64,000 nt of DNA, taken from positions 76,065,571 through 76,129,570 of the forward strand of contig CM042148.1 in NCBI GenBank assembly GCA_023376005.1, read 5' to 3'. Made by a program: the position numbers and the translations under genes. Positions within the stretch are counted from its first letter, which is position 1; each line of letters begins with the position of its first letter. The notes below the pieces were generated by a model, which made no database searches, was not told where the DNA came from, and saw only the letters and a list, made by a program, of their open reading frames with translations. This document shows positions 34,842 through 45,276 of the stretch, piece after piece. The stretch is from Doryteuthis pealeii. Lineage: Eukaryota; Mollusca; Cephalopoda; Myopsida; Loliginidae.

Positions 34842-35183
34842 CCTAGTCGCCGCCGTCCTCTGCATGCCAATGAGAATCTCCCTTATGCCGCCCACACACA
34901 GTCCTCCATGCGGAGAAGCCAAGCGTTTCGACATGAGGAATACCACAGAAAACCCAAATATGAACAAGATAATACAAAACGATATGAGAATTTCCGTGTG
35001 ACTGTGGATAGTGCAAGTGGTGGGCTGCGGACCACCAGTAGGGGTGACGTGAAGAGGTCTGTGGAGATTAAGGATATTGATGCCAATGCTAACAAACTTG
35101 ATATGAAACCTGTATCTGTTTCTCTCTCAAAGAATAATCGTATGTTTCAAAAGGCTATGAAAGAGGCCATTTCAAGCAATGAG
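34842..35183 (+). CDS. TDRD7: TDRD7/TDRD5-like linker exon, copy 1
   Basis: Exon of 342 nt, exactly 114 codons, phase 0 on both sides. The acceptor is tctttctttccag and the donor is gtatta. It begins PSRRRPLHANENLPYA, continues the basic tail of the previous exon, and ends KAMKEAISSNE. The product is polar and rich in Lys, Arg, Asn and Ser with no recognisable domain, as expected for the disordered linker after the first LOTUS domain. The open frame runs past both splice sites (34800-35255); the flanks are intron. Codon use here is more GC-rich than the introns. A second copy at 54024-54365 differs by one synonymous base (GAA/GAG, Glu). The pyrimidine tract and identical protein in both copies support coding function. 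Which copy is used, or whether only one exists, depends on the assembly question raised in the findings. Confidence 0.82.
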
Positions 35184-35740
35184 GTATTATTTTTTCTGTC
35201 TTTTTTTATTTTTTGTATTATGCTAAGAAATTTAATTTTCACTTTACAAAGTTAGAATTTTTGTAAAGTTTTGTTCTCATTCAATGATTTAAAAAAAAAG
35301 ATTGTGGAACCTTCTCCAACATTTTATAGTTATTTAAAAGTTTTAATGAAATAATTCTAATAATCTTACCAAGATTCTATTAATACAGAAATGCAACACA
35401 ATAGATATATATCAATAACAGCAATAACGATAATAATAATAATAATAATAATAATGATGTTTTTAAAAAAATGCCAAATTAAATTAAACCGAATAAAGGA
35501 AGAATAAAATTGCTGATCAAACACAAAGTAAAATAACAAAATTGATACAGTAGATTAGAATACCCTCTCTCAAATCCCACAAAGAAAGCCAACTTTCCCA
35601 GCATGCACTACAAACTAAACTAGAATGAGCCAGACTAAACTGGTTAATCCTTCCCATGATATACCATACAACAGTATATGATTGGTACCTCACCATAAGA
35701 TGCAATTTGATGTCATACCTCAGACACCCTCTCTCTCTTT
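35184..35740. other. intron 3 start, nothing recognised
   Basis: AT-rich with an AAT microsatellite (35431-35454) that is replaced by a GAT run in copy 3 (54610-54628). Confidence 0.5.
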
Positions 35741-35967
35741 TTCCCCATCGTGTAATAGCTAATGATGTGCTGGACTGCATCATTGTAGTGAGTGAGTTTG
35801 AACTGCAGTCATGCTAAAGTATTCACTTTTGGACTAATACCCTTGGGAAAGGTATGAGTCCTTTTATCCCCTCTCCCCAAGGGTTAAGGAGTACTATTAC
35901 TGTTCTTCTACAAAGATGGTTTTAGCATTCAATTACCCGTGAAGGTTGATATGCCATTAAACAAAGA
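35741..35967 (+). repeat. SINE-3 with shared 3' tail
   Basis: gtgtaatagctaatgatgtg head, gagtttgaactgcagtcatg box-B region, actaatacccttgggaaagg body, ttgttcttctacaaagatgg homologue, and tail gaaggttgatatgccattaa followed by A-rich sequence. The copy 2 duplication starts inside this element at 35769 (= 45425). Copy 3 is at 54923-55145. Confidence 0.75.
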
Positions 35968-35984
35968 AAACAAAACAAAAGACC

Positions 35985-36080
35985 TTTTGGTGGGACCCCC
36001 TTTCTGCTGGGGATACAATCGGTATATTCTAAGCCCTGCTGACAGGACCCAGTTTATATTGGAGCTCAATATCCCTGCAA
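35985..36080 (-). repeat. SINE-4 end fragment
   Basis: ggggatacaatcggtatatt and ctaagccctgctgacaggac resemble the 25040-25085 part of the minus-strand SINE-4. Copies at 45640-45725 and 55165-55250. Confidence 0.45.
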
Positions 36081-36397
36081 AAATGTAGTTCCTGGAACTT
36101 TGGTTGTTATTCTTGAATGCACACACACAAACTTTGGCATAGTAGTATAAGTGAGGAAGGGATTGACTAATAGAATATTTGGGTGTTATGAACTGGTACT
36201 TAATTATTGAAGACCTTTTCATGCAAGAACTTGCTGTTTGGTTATTGAAGACTTTCTTTTGCAGAAAGTTGTCAAGATGCTTGAAAGTGTAGTAGTTTGT
36301 CAAAGAAAGAAAGAAAGAGAGAGAGAAAAAGGAAAAGAAATCAGCTGAGTAAGCTGGTTTTGGCTCAGATCCTTCAATTTTTTTCTCTCTTATTTGT

Positions 36398-36520
36398 AAG
36401 GGCTGGTTATAGCATCTGCCAAGAAATCACAAAGTTCTGGGTTTGATACTGGTCCTCAGGAACTCCGTGCATGAGTAGTACTACTTGTGTAATCTGATCT
36501 GTGAAGTAAAGCATCTGAAA
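36398..36520 (+). repeat. SINE-1 5' part
   Basis: gcatctgccaagaaatcaca, aagttctgggtttgatactg and ctccgtgcatgagtagtact parallel SINE-1. Copy 3 (55550-55685) keeps gctccgtcgatatagc, an A-box-like stretch that is shortened in copies 1 and 2. Confidence 0.65.
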
Positions 36521-36691
36521 GCTGAAGGTACGTGTGAGTCTGGCAAAAATAGTGGAGCCAACTCAACCAACCCAGGGTGAATGCCACAGTAGTAACAGTA
36601 AAAATTGCCTTGGTGTGAACCCCTTAAAAATCAGGGCACCATGGCAATGACTAAGAGCACCATATCATTTTTTTAGTATTTGCAAAAAACC

Positions 36692-36846
36692 TCAATGGGT
36701 CATTTAATGCCAACTACGTTTTTGAAATGAATTGGTGATAATGTTTAATTTTCTAAAAAAAAAAAAAAAAAAAAAACACCTTTAGAAAATTAAACATTAT
36801 CAACAATTCATTTCAAAAACGTAGTCGGCATTAAATGACCCATTGA
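36692..36846. repeat. palindrome built on SINE tails
   Basis: Left arm tcaatgggtcatttaatgcc, then caactacgtttttgaaatga and ataatgtttaattttctaaa; the right arm is its reverse complement, with an A-rich loop of about 20 bases. Arms are about 66 bp with few mismatches. Copies: 46333-46482 and 55858-56002, with different loop lengths. Confidence 0.9.
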
Positions 36847-36849
36847 GAT

Positions 36850-37335
36850 TGATATGCCGTAAAACAAGAACAAATCGAATCAAATCAAAATTTGTTTTTT
36901 GTTTCTAAAAGATAATATTAATACAAAATCTTTTTTTAATTTAAAAATTTTTTTTTTTTTAAATTGATAAAAATAAACTAATAAAATGAAATATTTTTGA
37001 CAAATAACATGAATTATGATTACTAGAATTACTTTCAATGTTTCATTGCAGTGGAAAATTTTCAAAAAAGAAATCAAACATTAAAACTTTATTAGCTTAG
37101 CATATGTTGTGGAAATGAAACAACCATGTACAGAACAAATGTATTTTCAGGTTTAATTCCAAGAAAAGTTTTTACATTGATAAAATGAGTTAATTTTCTT
37201 TTCTTTCTCTTGAATAAATAATTTTTTTGTTTCTTTTTTTATGTTGAAGGCAAAAAATGCAATGGATAAGGTTTGTTTTTAAAGGGCACTTAGACATTTT
37301 GCAGTGGTGTTGTGGTCTAATCTCATCCCTTTATG
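36850..37335. other. intron 3, nothing recognised
   Basis: AT-rich. Corresponds to 46490-46970 and 56005-56490. Confidence 0.5.

Positions 37336-37337
<2 letters not shown>

Positions 37338-37370
<33 letters not shown>
37338..37370. repeat. TA microsatellite (length varies between copies)
   Basis: TA run; counterparts at 46970-47001 and 56493-56533 differ in length. Confidence 0.9.
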
Positions 37371-37372
<2 letters not shown>

Positions 37373-37565
37373 ACTTGATATATCCTAAACTCACTGTCTC
37401 CATTGTTATCTTTTTCTGTATCTTAAGAGTAAAGCTTCCTTTCATCTCTTAAAGCACACAGATGTTATCCACGTGAGAATCCAGAGTACCTTAAAATTAG
37501 AGCAAATATTTCACTCCACCCCATTTTCTCCCACACCCATTATTCAATTGCACCTTTATGCATAC

Positions 37566-37573
37566 TTATATAT

Positions 37574-37634
<61 letters not shown>
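37566..37634. repeat. TA microsatellite (length varies between copies)
   Basis: About 33 TA units with one AA interruption; counterparts at 47200-47243 and 56730-56767. The tyrosine/isoleucine-rich open frames here are artefacts. Confidence 0.9.
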
Positions 37635-37635
<1 letters not shown>

Positions 37636-37889
37636 ATCAGAGAAAACCCATCTTTCAGTACTTGTATATATAAGATAAGAATGGATTTAAGTTGACATTC
37701 TTCATTTGGTTTCCTGTCCATTCCTTGCTCTACTTTTCTTTTTAGTACTGATACTGAACTTTGCTTCTGTTCCTTTTTCATGTTTTCTCTTAGATATTTC
37801 TGTTTTTACAAGTCAGTCATAACTGCATTATAAATAGCAATGCACACCTATTTTTATTTATTTATTTATTTATTTAATCTGAATTTCTG

Positions 37890-38480
37890 AGATGAGGTTT
37901 CATAATTTGTATTTAGATATTTTGGACTGTTGTCCTCATCTTTATTTTACTTGTACAACATTTTGCCTGATTTGCTCTCTGAGTTTCTTCAGGTGTTGTC
38001 GAAATTGGGAGCCTTCATATGATTGGGAACCTTCATGGAACTACAAACCGAACCTGTTATTTAATCCATTGGGGTAGGTTGTTCTCATTCTGTTAACCAT
38101 GACAGGATACAAGTGTTTAGCTATTGCGCCAATTGGACACATGGCACAACAGATATAAGCGTTGAGTTAATACAGTTCTAAGTGACAATCATTTGGAGGT
38201 TGCAGGTTCAATTCTGACTACAGGAGAAGATAACATAGAATACTTCACATAGCTTAACACTTATACCCAGTAAATGTTAACAGAATGAGAACAATAAAAT
38301 AAAGAATTTGGTTTCAAGTACTGTGGGGGCTCCTGATTATGGCATGAAAAGCTCTTGAGTTCAACAAGTACCACCAGAAGAACCCAGAGGGCACATCGCT
38401 TGAAACATTGTGTATATAAGAATAAAGATGAGGACAACAGTCTGAAAAATCTAAATAATACAAACTCAAATTTTTATTTA
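37890..38480. mobile_element. foldback element with inner inverted repeat and tRNA-like core
   Basis: Left arm at 37905-38010: ttggactgttgtcctcatct, ttattttacttgtacaac, tttcttcaggtgttgtc. Right arm at 38370-38475: accagaagaacccagaggg, gaaacattgtgtatataaga and gaggacaacagtctgaaaaa. Inside, ttgttctcattctgttaac (38074-38092) is mirrored at about 38278-38297, and a tRNA-like stretch with gcaggttcaattctgacta lies near 38205. Copy 3 (about 57015-57525) and copy 2 (about 47490-48010) lack most of the right arm. Confidence 0.7.
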
Positions 38481-38499
38481 AAAAAAGATTATTTTTGAT

Positions 38500-38915
38500 A
38501 TGAGTGTATCAACACGAGTCCTATCAAAAATCTGATTCTCAGCTAAATACACTAAAATGAGCAGCACAGCAGTTTTTTATTTTGTCATTAAATAATTACT
38601 ATCTTATGAATGATCAAATTAAAGATCTATTTCTGTGCTGTTTAATGATATAACTTTGACTGTGATACAATGTTTTGGCTGCAAACTTATAAGGATTTTC
38701 CTGTAATGAATATGCATCAAAGCTTAAATGCCAACATTTTTTGGCAGTGAATATGCATTGCTATTATAAAAGAAAATATTTTCATCTATTTGGTTGAAAC
38801 AGATAACAATGGAAGGGGGGCATTTTTCTATTAAGTGAAGTATTTTACCCAAATGAGGGGCTAAAAATTAAACTATAAATCCATAATGATTTTGGATATC
38901 TTATAGTGTAAATAT
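38500..38915. other. intron 3, nothing recognised
   Basis: AT-rich. The gaatatgcat phrase occurs twice near 38707 and 38750. Confidence 0.5.
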
Positions 38916-38920
38916 TGCAG

Positions 38921-39202
38921 GAAGCGCGTGGTGTAATGGTTAGAGTCATGGGAAATGGACTCGTTGCCCCGAGTTCAAATCCTGGACGTGGTAATTGCAT
39001 TTCACTTAGCGCTAATACCCTTGGGAAAGGTATGAATCCTACTCTCCTTCCAGCTATGGGCAAATAGTAGGGCAGACTGGGCTCTTTAACCATGGTTAAG
39101 CAACCGGTCTAGGAGAAGGAAAACTCTGAATTCAAACCTGTTAAACTCCGCTTAAGAAATTGACCTTGTGTCACATCCTGCTCATGCGGAGGGGTTGGTA
39201 AA
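38921..39202 (+). mobile_element. SINE-2, best-preserved copy
   Basis: Head aagcgcgtggtgtaatggtt and agagtcatggg (A-box region), then ccgagttcaaatcctgg (box B). Body: tttcacttagcgctaatacc, cttccagctatgggcaaat, agactgggctctttaacc, accggtctaggagaaggaa, tgttaaactccgcttaagaa and cttgtgtcacatcctgctc. It ends in ggaggggttggtaaatata and a TA run. A short gtaaatat occurs on both sides (38908 and 39198), but the TA run makes this weak as a target-site duplication. Copies at 48432-48713 and 57948-58229. Confidence 0.8.
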
Positions 39203-39516
39203 TATATATATATATATATAGTATAAAGCTATTTATTATTAATTATTTATCTATTAATTTATTAATTTCTGTTTGTCTTGGTTTAAGATGATTATTGACA
39301 TATGAGACTCGTGTGTGTTAATAATATAATTTGCTATATTTTGTAATTAAGAGAGCTCAATATCTGTGATGGAGCATATATATCTAAGTTGGATAGCATA
39401 GACAGTCAATGGCACTTGGTGACTGCCAGTTTCTCACCTATGCGATCATTAAAACAATACATACACGTGTGTGTGTGTGTTTTATAGTTTGCTTGAAGCA
39501 TTGCATGTATATTTGA

Positions 39517-39806
39517 TTTGTAGATTGATTTTGAAGGCTTATCAAAATGTGAAGGAAGAAAAGGTAATGAGTATGTTGTTCATTTACCTGTATTTTTATT
39601 ATTTTTGATGCTTACTTAATATTTCTGGATTAAAATTACATTCTCAGAAGACCTCAGAGTTAGTGTGCAGGTCTTCTGAGGATGGGATTTTAATCCTGAA
39701 ATATTAAGTAAGCATCAAAAAAATAAAAATACAGGTAAATGAACAACATACTCATTACCTTTTCTTCTTTCACATTGTGATAAGCCTTCAAAATCAATCT
39801 ACAAAC
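39517..39806. repeat. 290-bp near-perfect palindrome
   Basis: Left arm tttgtagattgattttgaag, through gaagaaaaggtaatgagtat, tcatttacctgtatttttat and gatgcttacttaatatttct, to tctcagaagacct; the right arm is the reverse complement ending ttcaaaatcaatctacaaa. Arms about 135 bp, centre about 39655-39672. Copies at 49030-49317 and 58542-58829. No terminal repeat or duplication that names a family. Confidence 0.9.
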
Positions 39807-39809
39807 TAT

Positions 39810-40960
39810 ATATTTATTCCTTTCCATTTTATTGGGTTTATTCAGATAACTGTTAAATTTAATTCTGTTTATAACCTGATTTGTGTGCTGTGTTCCATTG
39901 TTATGCTACTTTTCCCATACTAATTTTTTTTCTATTGAGCCACATGATCATATTGAATCTGAGTCTTGTTTTTTTTGTTTTTTCCCCCTATTTTTTTTTC
40001 CTTAGTGTAAACTAACCTTTGAAATGAACACTTCTTTTTTACTGTGTATATTTTTGTATTGTTTAGATTATGTTGCATTAAGTAAGATTGTTACAGTTTA
40101 GCTATTATTTTGAAAGGAATTTTGTCTGCTTTTAGCTTTTCTCTACTTGTGTCTCCTATGATTATTATTCTGCACACTAGACTTGCTAATATGTTTTTTT
40201 CTTGTTCATTGACAACCGCCTGGATTATAAACAGAATAAAATCACATGTAGTAGGCATATTTGTCTCAGAAATAATATCTAGTTGTATCAACAAAAAAAA
40301 AGAATAAATAAAAATTACATTTTATAGACAATAAATTGAAGTAACAGAATTTTTTAGGAAGTTTTTGTAAAATAGATTGTTTTCCTGGTTCTTCCTGTAT
40401 TTTCAGGTTTATCTTAGTGTATAATCTTCTGAAGATCTTACTACTTCTTCATTTTCTATTATAGTTCTCTTTGCTCTATCTTTTCCATTTTGTTGGATTG
40501 TTGTCCTCAACTGGATGTGTCTGTTTCTTCCTATTGGGATGGTGTTTCTTCTTCCATCCGGATTGTCTGCTTCTCTGGGTGTCCCAACTTTCTTAGTTTT
40601 TAGTCATGGAAATAACACAGGCATTTTTTGTGTATACACTTTTTAAAAACAAACCCTGAATCCCTTGATTACCAAGATATTCTTTGCTGATTTATGTAAC
40701 AACATCTGCCTAAATTGGGCACTCAGTCTTCAACTGTCTAAATTTGAATCCATTTTCCCAGAGTCACCTGATCATGCAACCCTCTAGGCCAATGAGGGCT
40801 GAGCTTGCAGATGACCTTGGAGTGACTGTCAAAATCTAAGACTTGTATTTTTCCATTTGGTTTATCGTTATTTTAAAATCTACACTACATTACAAAAATG
40901 ATAAGCTTCTGCCCATCTATTATGCAACACTATCTTTTGATAACTGTAAAGTTTTAATAG
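39810..40960. other. intron 3, nothing firmly recognised
   Basis: AT-rich. A more balanced block at 40495-40850 (gattgttgtcctcaactgga, cctgatcatgcaaccctcta) may be a decayed retroelement but gives no clear protein. Copies at 49320-50470 and 58830-59990. Confidence 0.45.
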
Positions 40961-40962
40961 TC

Positions 40963-41205
40963 AGGTTAGTTCAGTCGGTAGAGCATTCGGCTAGAAACCA
41001 CAAGGTTCCTAGTTCGATACTGGCCCTTGCCAACTCAGCGTATGAGTAGCACAGGGATCTGTGCAATAAAGTAAGGAGCTGATGGTGTGGCGCTCCACCT
41101 CAGACGCAAAAACAATCTCCTTGGTCTAGCGCTAGTGAAAAGGGGATAGACTCTCTCACTGAGTGGCTGATACCAACTTTAGGTCACCCTAACGACTTTA
41201 CTTAC
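40963..41205 (+). repeat. SINE-1 (tRNA-derived)
   Basis: Head ggttagttcagtcggtagag, box B ggttcctagttcgatactgg, gcgtatgagtagcacaggga, caatctccttggtctagcgc and end ccctaacgactttactt. Copies at 50474-50712 and 59994-60231. In both later copies the stretch after gcgctagtg is altered. Confidence 0.8.
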
Positions 41206-41487
41206 TATATTTCTATTAATCTACATTATCATTGACCATTTTGAGTTCAATATTGGATAAAGGCTTTTTTTGAATTCCTTTCATTGGTAATTTTAATTGT
41301 ATAAGTCTGTCATGTTTTAACAGCAAAACTATTCTCATTTTTCTATATTCTGTTAACTCTTTTCCTACTATGATTGTTTCTTGGGTGCAATTCTGTTATA
41401 TTCTTTTCTAGCTATAACATCCTGCCGACTTTTGATTTTTAAAATTTTTTATCATATCTCTTACTTTTGTCTAATCTTTGATCGATG

Positions 41488-41855
41488 TTCTCCAGGTCCA
41501 CTCTGACCTGGGGTGGTAGTACCTGTTAGGGTCCCATCTATGGGTCAAATAGAACTATTTCAAAATTATTTTTTTTACTTACTGGAAACCATAGAACTGT
41601 GTGCAAACAAATGATTATTATTAAGTAAAAATAATTATTTGAAACCTTATAATTAGTATTAGATAGGAATACTTGAAACTATACAACTATATGCAAATTA
41701 TTTGTATTAGATAGAAATATTTGATATGTTATAACTTTGTGCAAAAAATCTCTTAAATAACTACACAAAAGCTGTAAATACTAACACACCATGAATGCAA
41801 CTTCCTAACCTCTATGCATAAAATAACCCTAGATGGGTTGACGTGTTGTTAAAAT
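41488..41855 (+). repeat. SINE-4, short form with 3' body and tail
   Basis: ctccaggtccactctgacct, ggggtggtagtacctgttag, cccatctatg, then attagtattagataggaata, gttataactttgtgcaaaaa and cctctatgcataaaataacc with a changed tail gggttgacgtgttgttaaaa. No 5S-like part here, unlike 19625-20180. Copies at 51001-51368 and 60521-60889. Confidence 0.7.
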
Positions 41856-42117
41856 TAATCAATCTGATGCATGTTCTATTTTGATGAAAAGTATTATATT
41901 TTTTATCTTGTGTATTGCCAGGTACATCTGCTTGTCTTTTTTCAGTTTTGAAGCTGAAAGTTTTTAATTTTAAAATTGTTTTGTCACTTGAGTTTACTAT
42001 AGTTTTGTATATATGTTGTTATTAATAACAAGTGAAAAATGATATGGTATCACTCCATTATTATTTCATTCCTTGAGAGTTTTTTTTACATCAGTGATAG
42101 TTGGTGGACTTTCACTA

Positions 42118-42292
42118 GAGTGTGAGTGACATCAAATCTCCTCAAATCGCTAAGACTCTTATGTGTATTCTAGCCAACTTTAACAATGCTGTTGTCTGGA
42201 TGGTCTTGATTCTTCCTTGGATTTCCAATTGCTCCAGTCTGTTTTCTAAACTCTTCAGGACCATTCCAAGAGCAACGACTATAATTGCTTTG
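42118..42292 (-). mobile_element. LINE C-terminal tail fragment
   Basis: The minus strand reads IIVVALGMVLKSLENRLEQL, EIQGRIKTIQTTALLKLARI, HIRVLAI, a stop, then GDLMSL. This is the end of the same non-LTR polyprotein block as 28560-29035 (PIVVGALG ... LE-LEI-RIKTIQTTALLRSARI-RRVL). Copies at 51630-51804 and 61148-61323. Confidence 0.75.
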
Positions 42293-42299
42293 TAGAATA

Positions 42300-42850
42300 A
42301 TGATCTGAGTAATTATAATAAGCAACTGAAATTGAGATGCAAGATATTCTCATAAAATAAAAATAGAAGTTGATAATGTTTCCTCAAACAAAAATTAAAG
42401 GTAATATTATGACTATTGAATACTAATTGTATATTTTTTTAAAATCCTGGTTCTGATGGATTTGGAAGGTTGATAAAAGAATGTCTTTATAAGGCTCAAT
42501 TTGATCTTCTGTCAACCATAGAGCTCTTGTTGCTTAATCAGAGCAGCTATCATTGTAAGGTAGGTTTCTCAAAGTAAAGGAGATGAGCTTAAGTATTGCA
42601 TAGAGCTTACTATTTATTTCTGAACCACAAAATAGCCATAGAATAAAAACTTAGTAGTTTCAATGAAAAGCAAATTGCAATTAGGATGAAAGAAAAGCTT
42701 GTTAAAAAAAACGAATTAAAAAATAATGATTGTTAATGTTTAATCTAATAAAAATTACTCTTGTGCTCATTTTAGATTATTAGAATACAACTTAATAGTA
42801 ATTTTGAAATGCATTTCTCAAGTTTTTATCACTAATGTAATTTTTTCTTG
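42300..42850. other. intron 3 end, nothing recognised
   Basis: AT-rich up to the acceptor of the short exon. Confidence 0.5.
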
Positions 42851-42853
42851 CAG

Positions 42854-42926
42854 CAACTTTCACATGCACAACCCACACATCAGTTTGAACTTCCACCACG
42901 TTTTCAAAAACGGCTCAAATCTGGAG
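42854..42926 (+). CDS. TDRD7: TDRD7/TDRD5-like short exon, copy 1
   Basis: Exon of 73 nt between ttttttcttgcag and gtaaat. In phase 0, as required by the previous exon, it reads QLSHAQPTHQF then ELPPRFQKRLKSG, plus one base of the next codon. The PPRFQ-(K/R)-RL motif looks like conserved linker sequence, but I cannot assign it a domain. It recurs at 52367-52439 (frameshifted) and at 61883-61955 (base-for-base identical). Intron 3 upstream (35184-42853) is about 7.7 kb. Phase 1 at the 3' end means the next exon must supply two bases first. Confidence 0.72.
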
Positions 42927-42929
42927 GTA

Positions 42930-44210
42930 AATTTTATCATTATTCTTATTAATATTATTATACTTCTGATTTTATTAAATTTTTGATGTAAATGATTTGC
43001 TTCTTATGATTATTTTAAAGCATTCCCTATCAAAACCAACTAAACTCTAATGGTCTGGTAATGGGTAAAATGAGACAGTGTTTCTGTTAGAAATACACTC
43101 CAGATTAAAAGAAAAAGAAGGATCATATACAGAGAAACTTAACTGTGTACTTGTTAAAATTTTCTTTGTAATTACGACCATAGGAAATTTTAACTAGAAT
43201 TATCTATTTTTGCACATACAAACACTATTGTACTTAATAAAGATTTGAAAATATGTGTTTAATATTAGATTTATCCTTTGAGGTATTATCCATCACTTTA
43301 GACATAAATAAGCTGGATAATCTTTCTTTTGTTTATACATTCTTGATGTCTTCAATGAATTTATCTTCTTTTTTTTCCCCCTTAAATAAATTACTTTGAC
43401 CTTTGCAGAAATAATAATCTTTTCATCTGCTCAAATCTTCCATCTTTTAAATGTCACTAACATTTAACCCAATTGAAAACTAAGAAAATAGAAGAATCTT
43501 TGTTTATTATTAAAATGAAATGCTGTTTTGGATTCCAACACTGTGAACATCCAAAATTGTTTTCATCCGAGCCCAACAACTGTCATAGGGAATGGAGATG
43601 ATTTTGTGGCAGTATCTTGTCTTGAATAGAAAAGGCTGGGAAAAAGAGGATTTGCCTGTGCAGTGAAGCAGTTTAAGACTTCCAGATGAGGAACTATTGA
43701 AGAAAGGAGAACACATCTCAACTTATTCTGCCTTCTCATTTGTACAAAGGAAACAGCAAAAAACAAACAAAAAAACTAAAACAATGAAATGAAAATAATA
43801 TAAGTAAAACTGTTGACAGTAGATATAATGTAAAGGTTAGGTATTATTAATTAATTCATAAATTTTAAAAAGGAAGAATAGGGAATAAGTAGAGAAAGAT
43901 CAATGTTCTAAGAGTAAAAAAAAGATTGTGGGGATTTCTCTATCAAAAGTTGTATTACAGGCATCTGGTTCTAGTGACAAACTCAAGATGACTGAAGAAG
44001 GTTTTGAATTAGGTGCCAAAGTTGGTTTTGAATTGGCAGTTTAAGGATTGTCTAAGGTGTGTCTCTCAGTTACTATGAGGGTTTCAAACCTATAAGTCAA
44101 GAATCATGGCTTTAGACTGACAGGGATGGGGCTAAATGGTGAAGAGATGTGTGTGGGAGAGAAGGGAAGCCTTCGATGGAACACTACTTATATTGTCCCA
44201 TACAAGAGAT
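42930..44210. other. intron after the short exon, nothing firm
   Basis: A possible acceptor ttactttgacctttgcag at 43408 opens a short in-phase frame that stops after about 18 codons; not called. The reverse frames at 43510-43766 are disrupted in copy 3. Copy 3 counterpart 61957-63236. Confidence 0.4.
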
Positions 44211-44214
44211 GATC

Positions 44215-44450
44215 TTAATGTGATGGTTATCATCATAGGAATCAGTGACCAGGGTTCAAATCATGGACAAGGCCGTTTGTGTTTCACTATGCACTAATGC
44301 CTTTGGGAAAAGCCTGAATCCATCTATTCTCTTTCCAGCTAGGAGTAAATTGTAGGGCAGACAGGGTTCTTTAGCTTTAGTTAGTCACTCAGTCTAGGAG
44401 GAGGAAAACTCTAAATTTAAACCAGTTAAACTCCACTTTCACAGTTAATT
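44215..44450 (+). repeat. SINE-2, diverged (copy 3 at 63238-63452)
   Basis: gaccagggttcaaatcatgg, tgtttcactatgcactaatg, tttccagctaggagtaaatt, agacagggttctttagc and aaccagttaaactcc. Copy 3 keeps cccttgggaaagg where copy 1 has ctttgggaaaagc. Confidence 0.65.
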
Positions 44451-44699
44451 TTAGGTAATTTTGAAGGTTTTTTTTAAATTATTGTTGTTTACTACAATAT
44501 CAATTGTCAATCAGTGCATGCTAAATAATTGTTTAGTGGGGGAATCCATGCTGTTAGCATAAATGTAATGAAATTTTTACAATTAATTATTCGCTAACTT
44601 ATTAATAAACCTTAAGTTAATGAAAATTATTTACACCAATTTATTAATACTCATGAAAAAGATTTGGTTTAAAAAAATTTACTTAATAGAAATGCACAT

Positions 44700-44775
44700 G
44701 AACTTAGCAATCATATTTTAAAAATATTTGGCATTAAATAACCCAGAAGTGTTGATATGCCTTAAACACCAACCA
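44700..44775 (+). repeat. shared SINE tail remnant
   Basis: ggcattaaataacccagaag then tgttgatatgccttaaacac and ccaacc, without a recognisable body. Copy 3 at 63750-63800. Confidence 0.5.
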
Positions 44776-44956
44776 ACTATATATTTTTGTTGTATTTATC
44801 TAATGAATCCTTTTTTATGATATGGGTTATGTAAACCTTTGTTTATATGCAAGACATTTTTAATTTTAATGTTTGGAAATTGAAATTTAATTTGAAGTAT
44901 TAAAAACATTTCTATTTATTTACTTATATGTATTTATGAGATAAGGCTTGATATGA

Positions 44957-45228
44957 ATAATTTTGATATTTCAGACTTGTCCTAATCTCGCCACACTAAC
45001 CTCGGGCACTGTTCAAATTTAAAAAAAAAAAATATGTAATCTTCAGATGATTTCCAAAGATTCAAGCTTTACTTCGAAGATTTAAGCTCCAAAACCATGT
45101 TTGAATTCTTAGGAAATCGTCTGAAGATAACTTATTTTAAGGTAATTTAAAAAAAAAAAACATCTGAACAGTGCCAAATGTTGTGTTTATACATAATATA
45201 GATGAGGACAACAGTCTGAAATATCAAA
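44957..45228. mobile_element. foldback element
   Basis: Outer arms: ataattttgatatttcagac and ttgtcctaatct on the left; gatgaggacaacagtctgaa and atatcaaaattat on the right. Inner arms: cactgttcaaatttaaaaaa with atcttcagatgatttcc, mirrored by aggaaatcgtctgaagataa and catctgaacagtgcc. Copy 3 is cut by the window end within its left arm. Confidence 0.75.
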
Positions 45229-45276
45229 ATTATATATTTCTATTTATTTATTTTTTATTTATTTATTTAATTTCAG

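Noticed and set aside
43408..43480. Alternative terminal exon after acceptor ttactttgacctttgcag
   Set aside because: It gives only about 18 low-complexity codons before a stop, with no polyadenylation context I trust.
43510..43766. Reverse frames of 67-68 codons upstream of a TAATAAT stretch
   Set aside because: Copy 3 has a 2-base deletion that shifts the frame, plus replacement changes. No homology is recognised.
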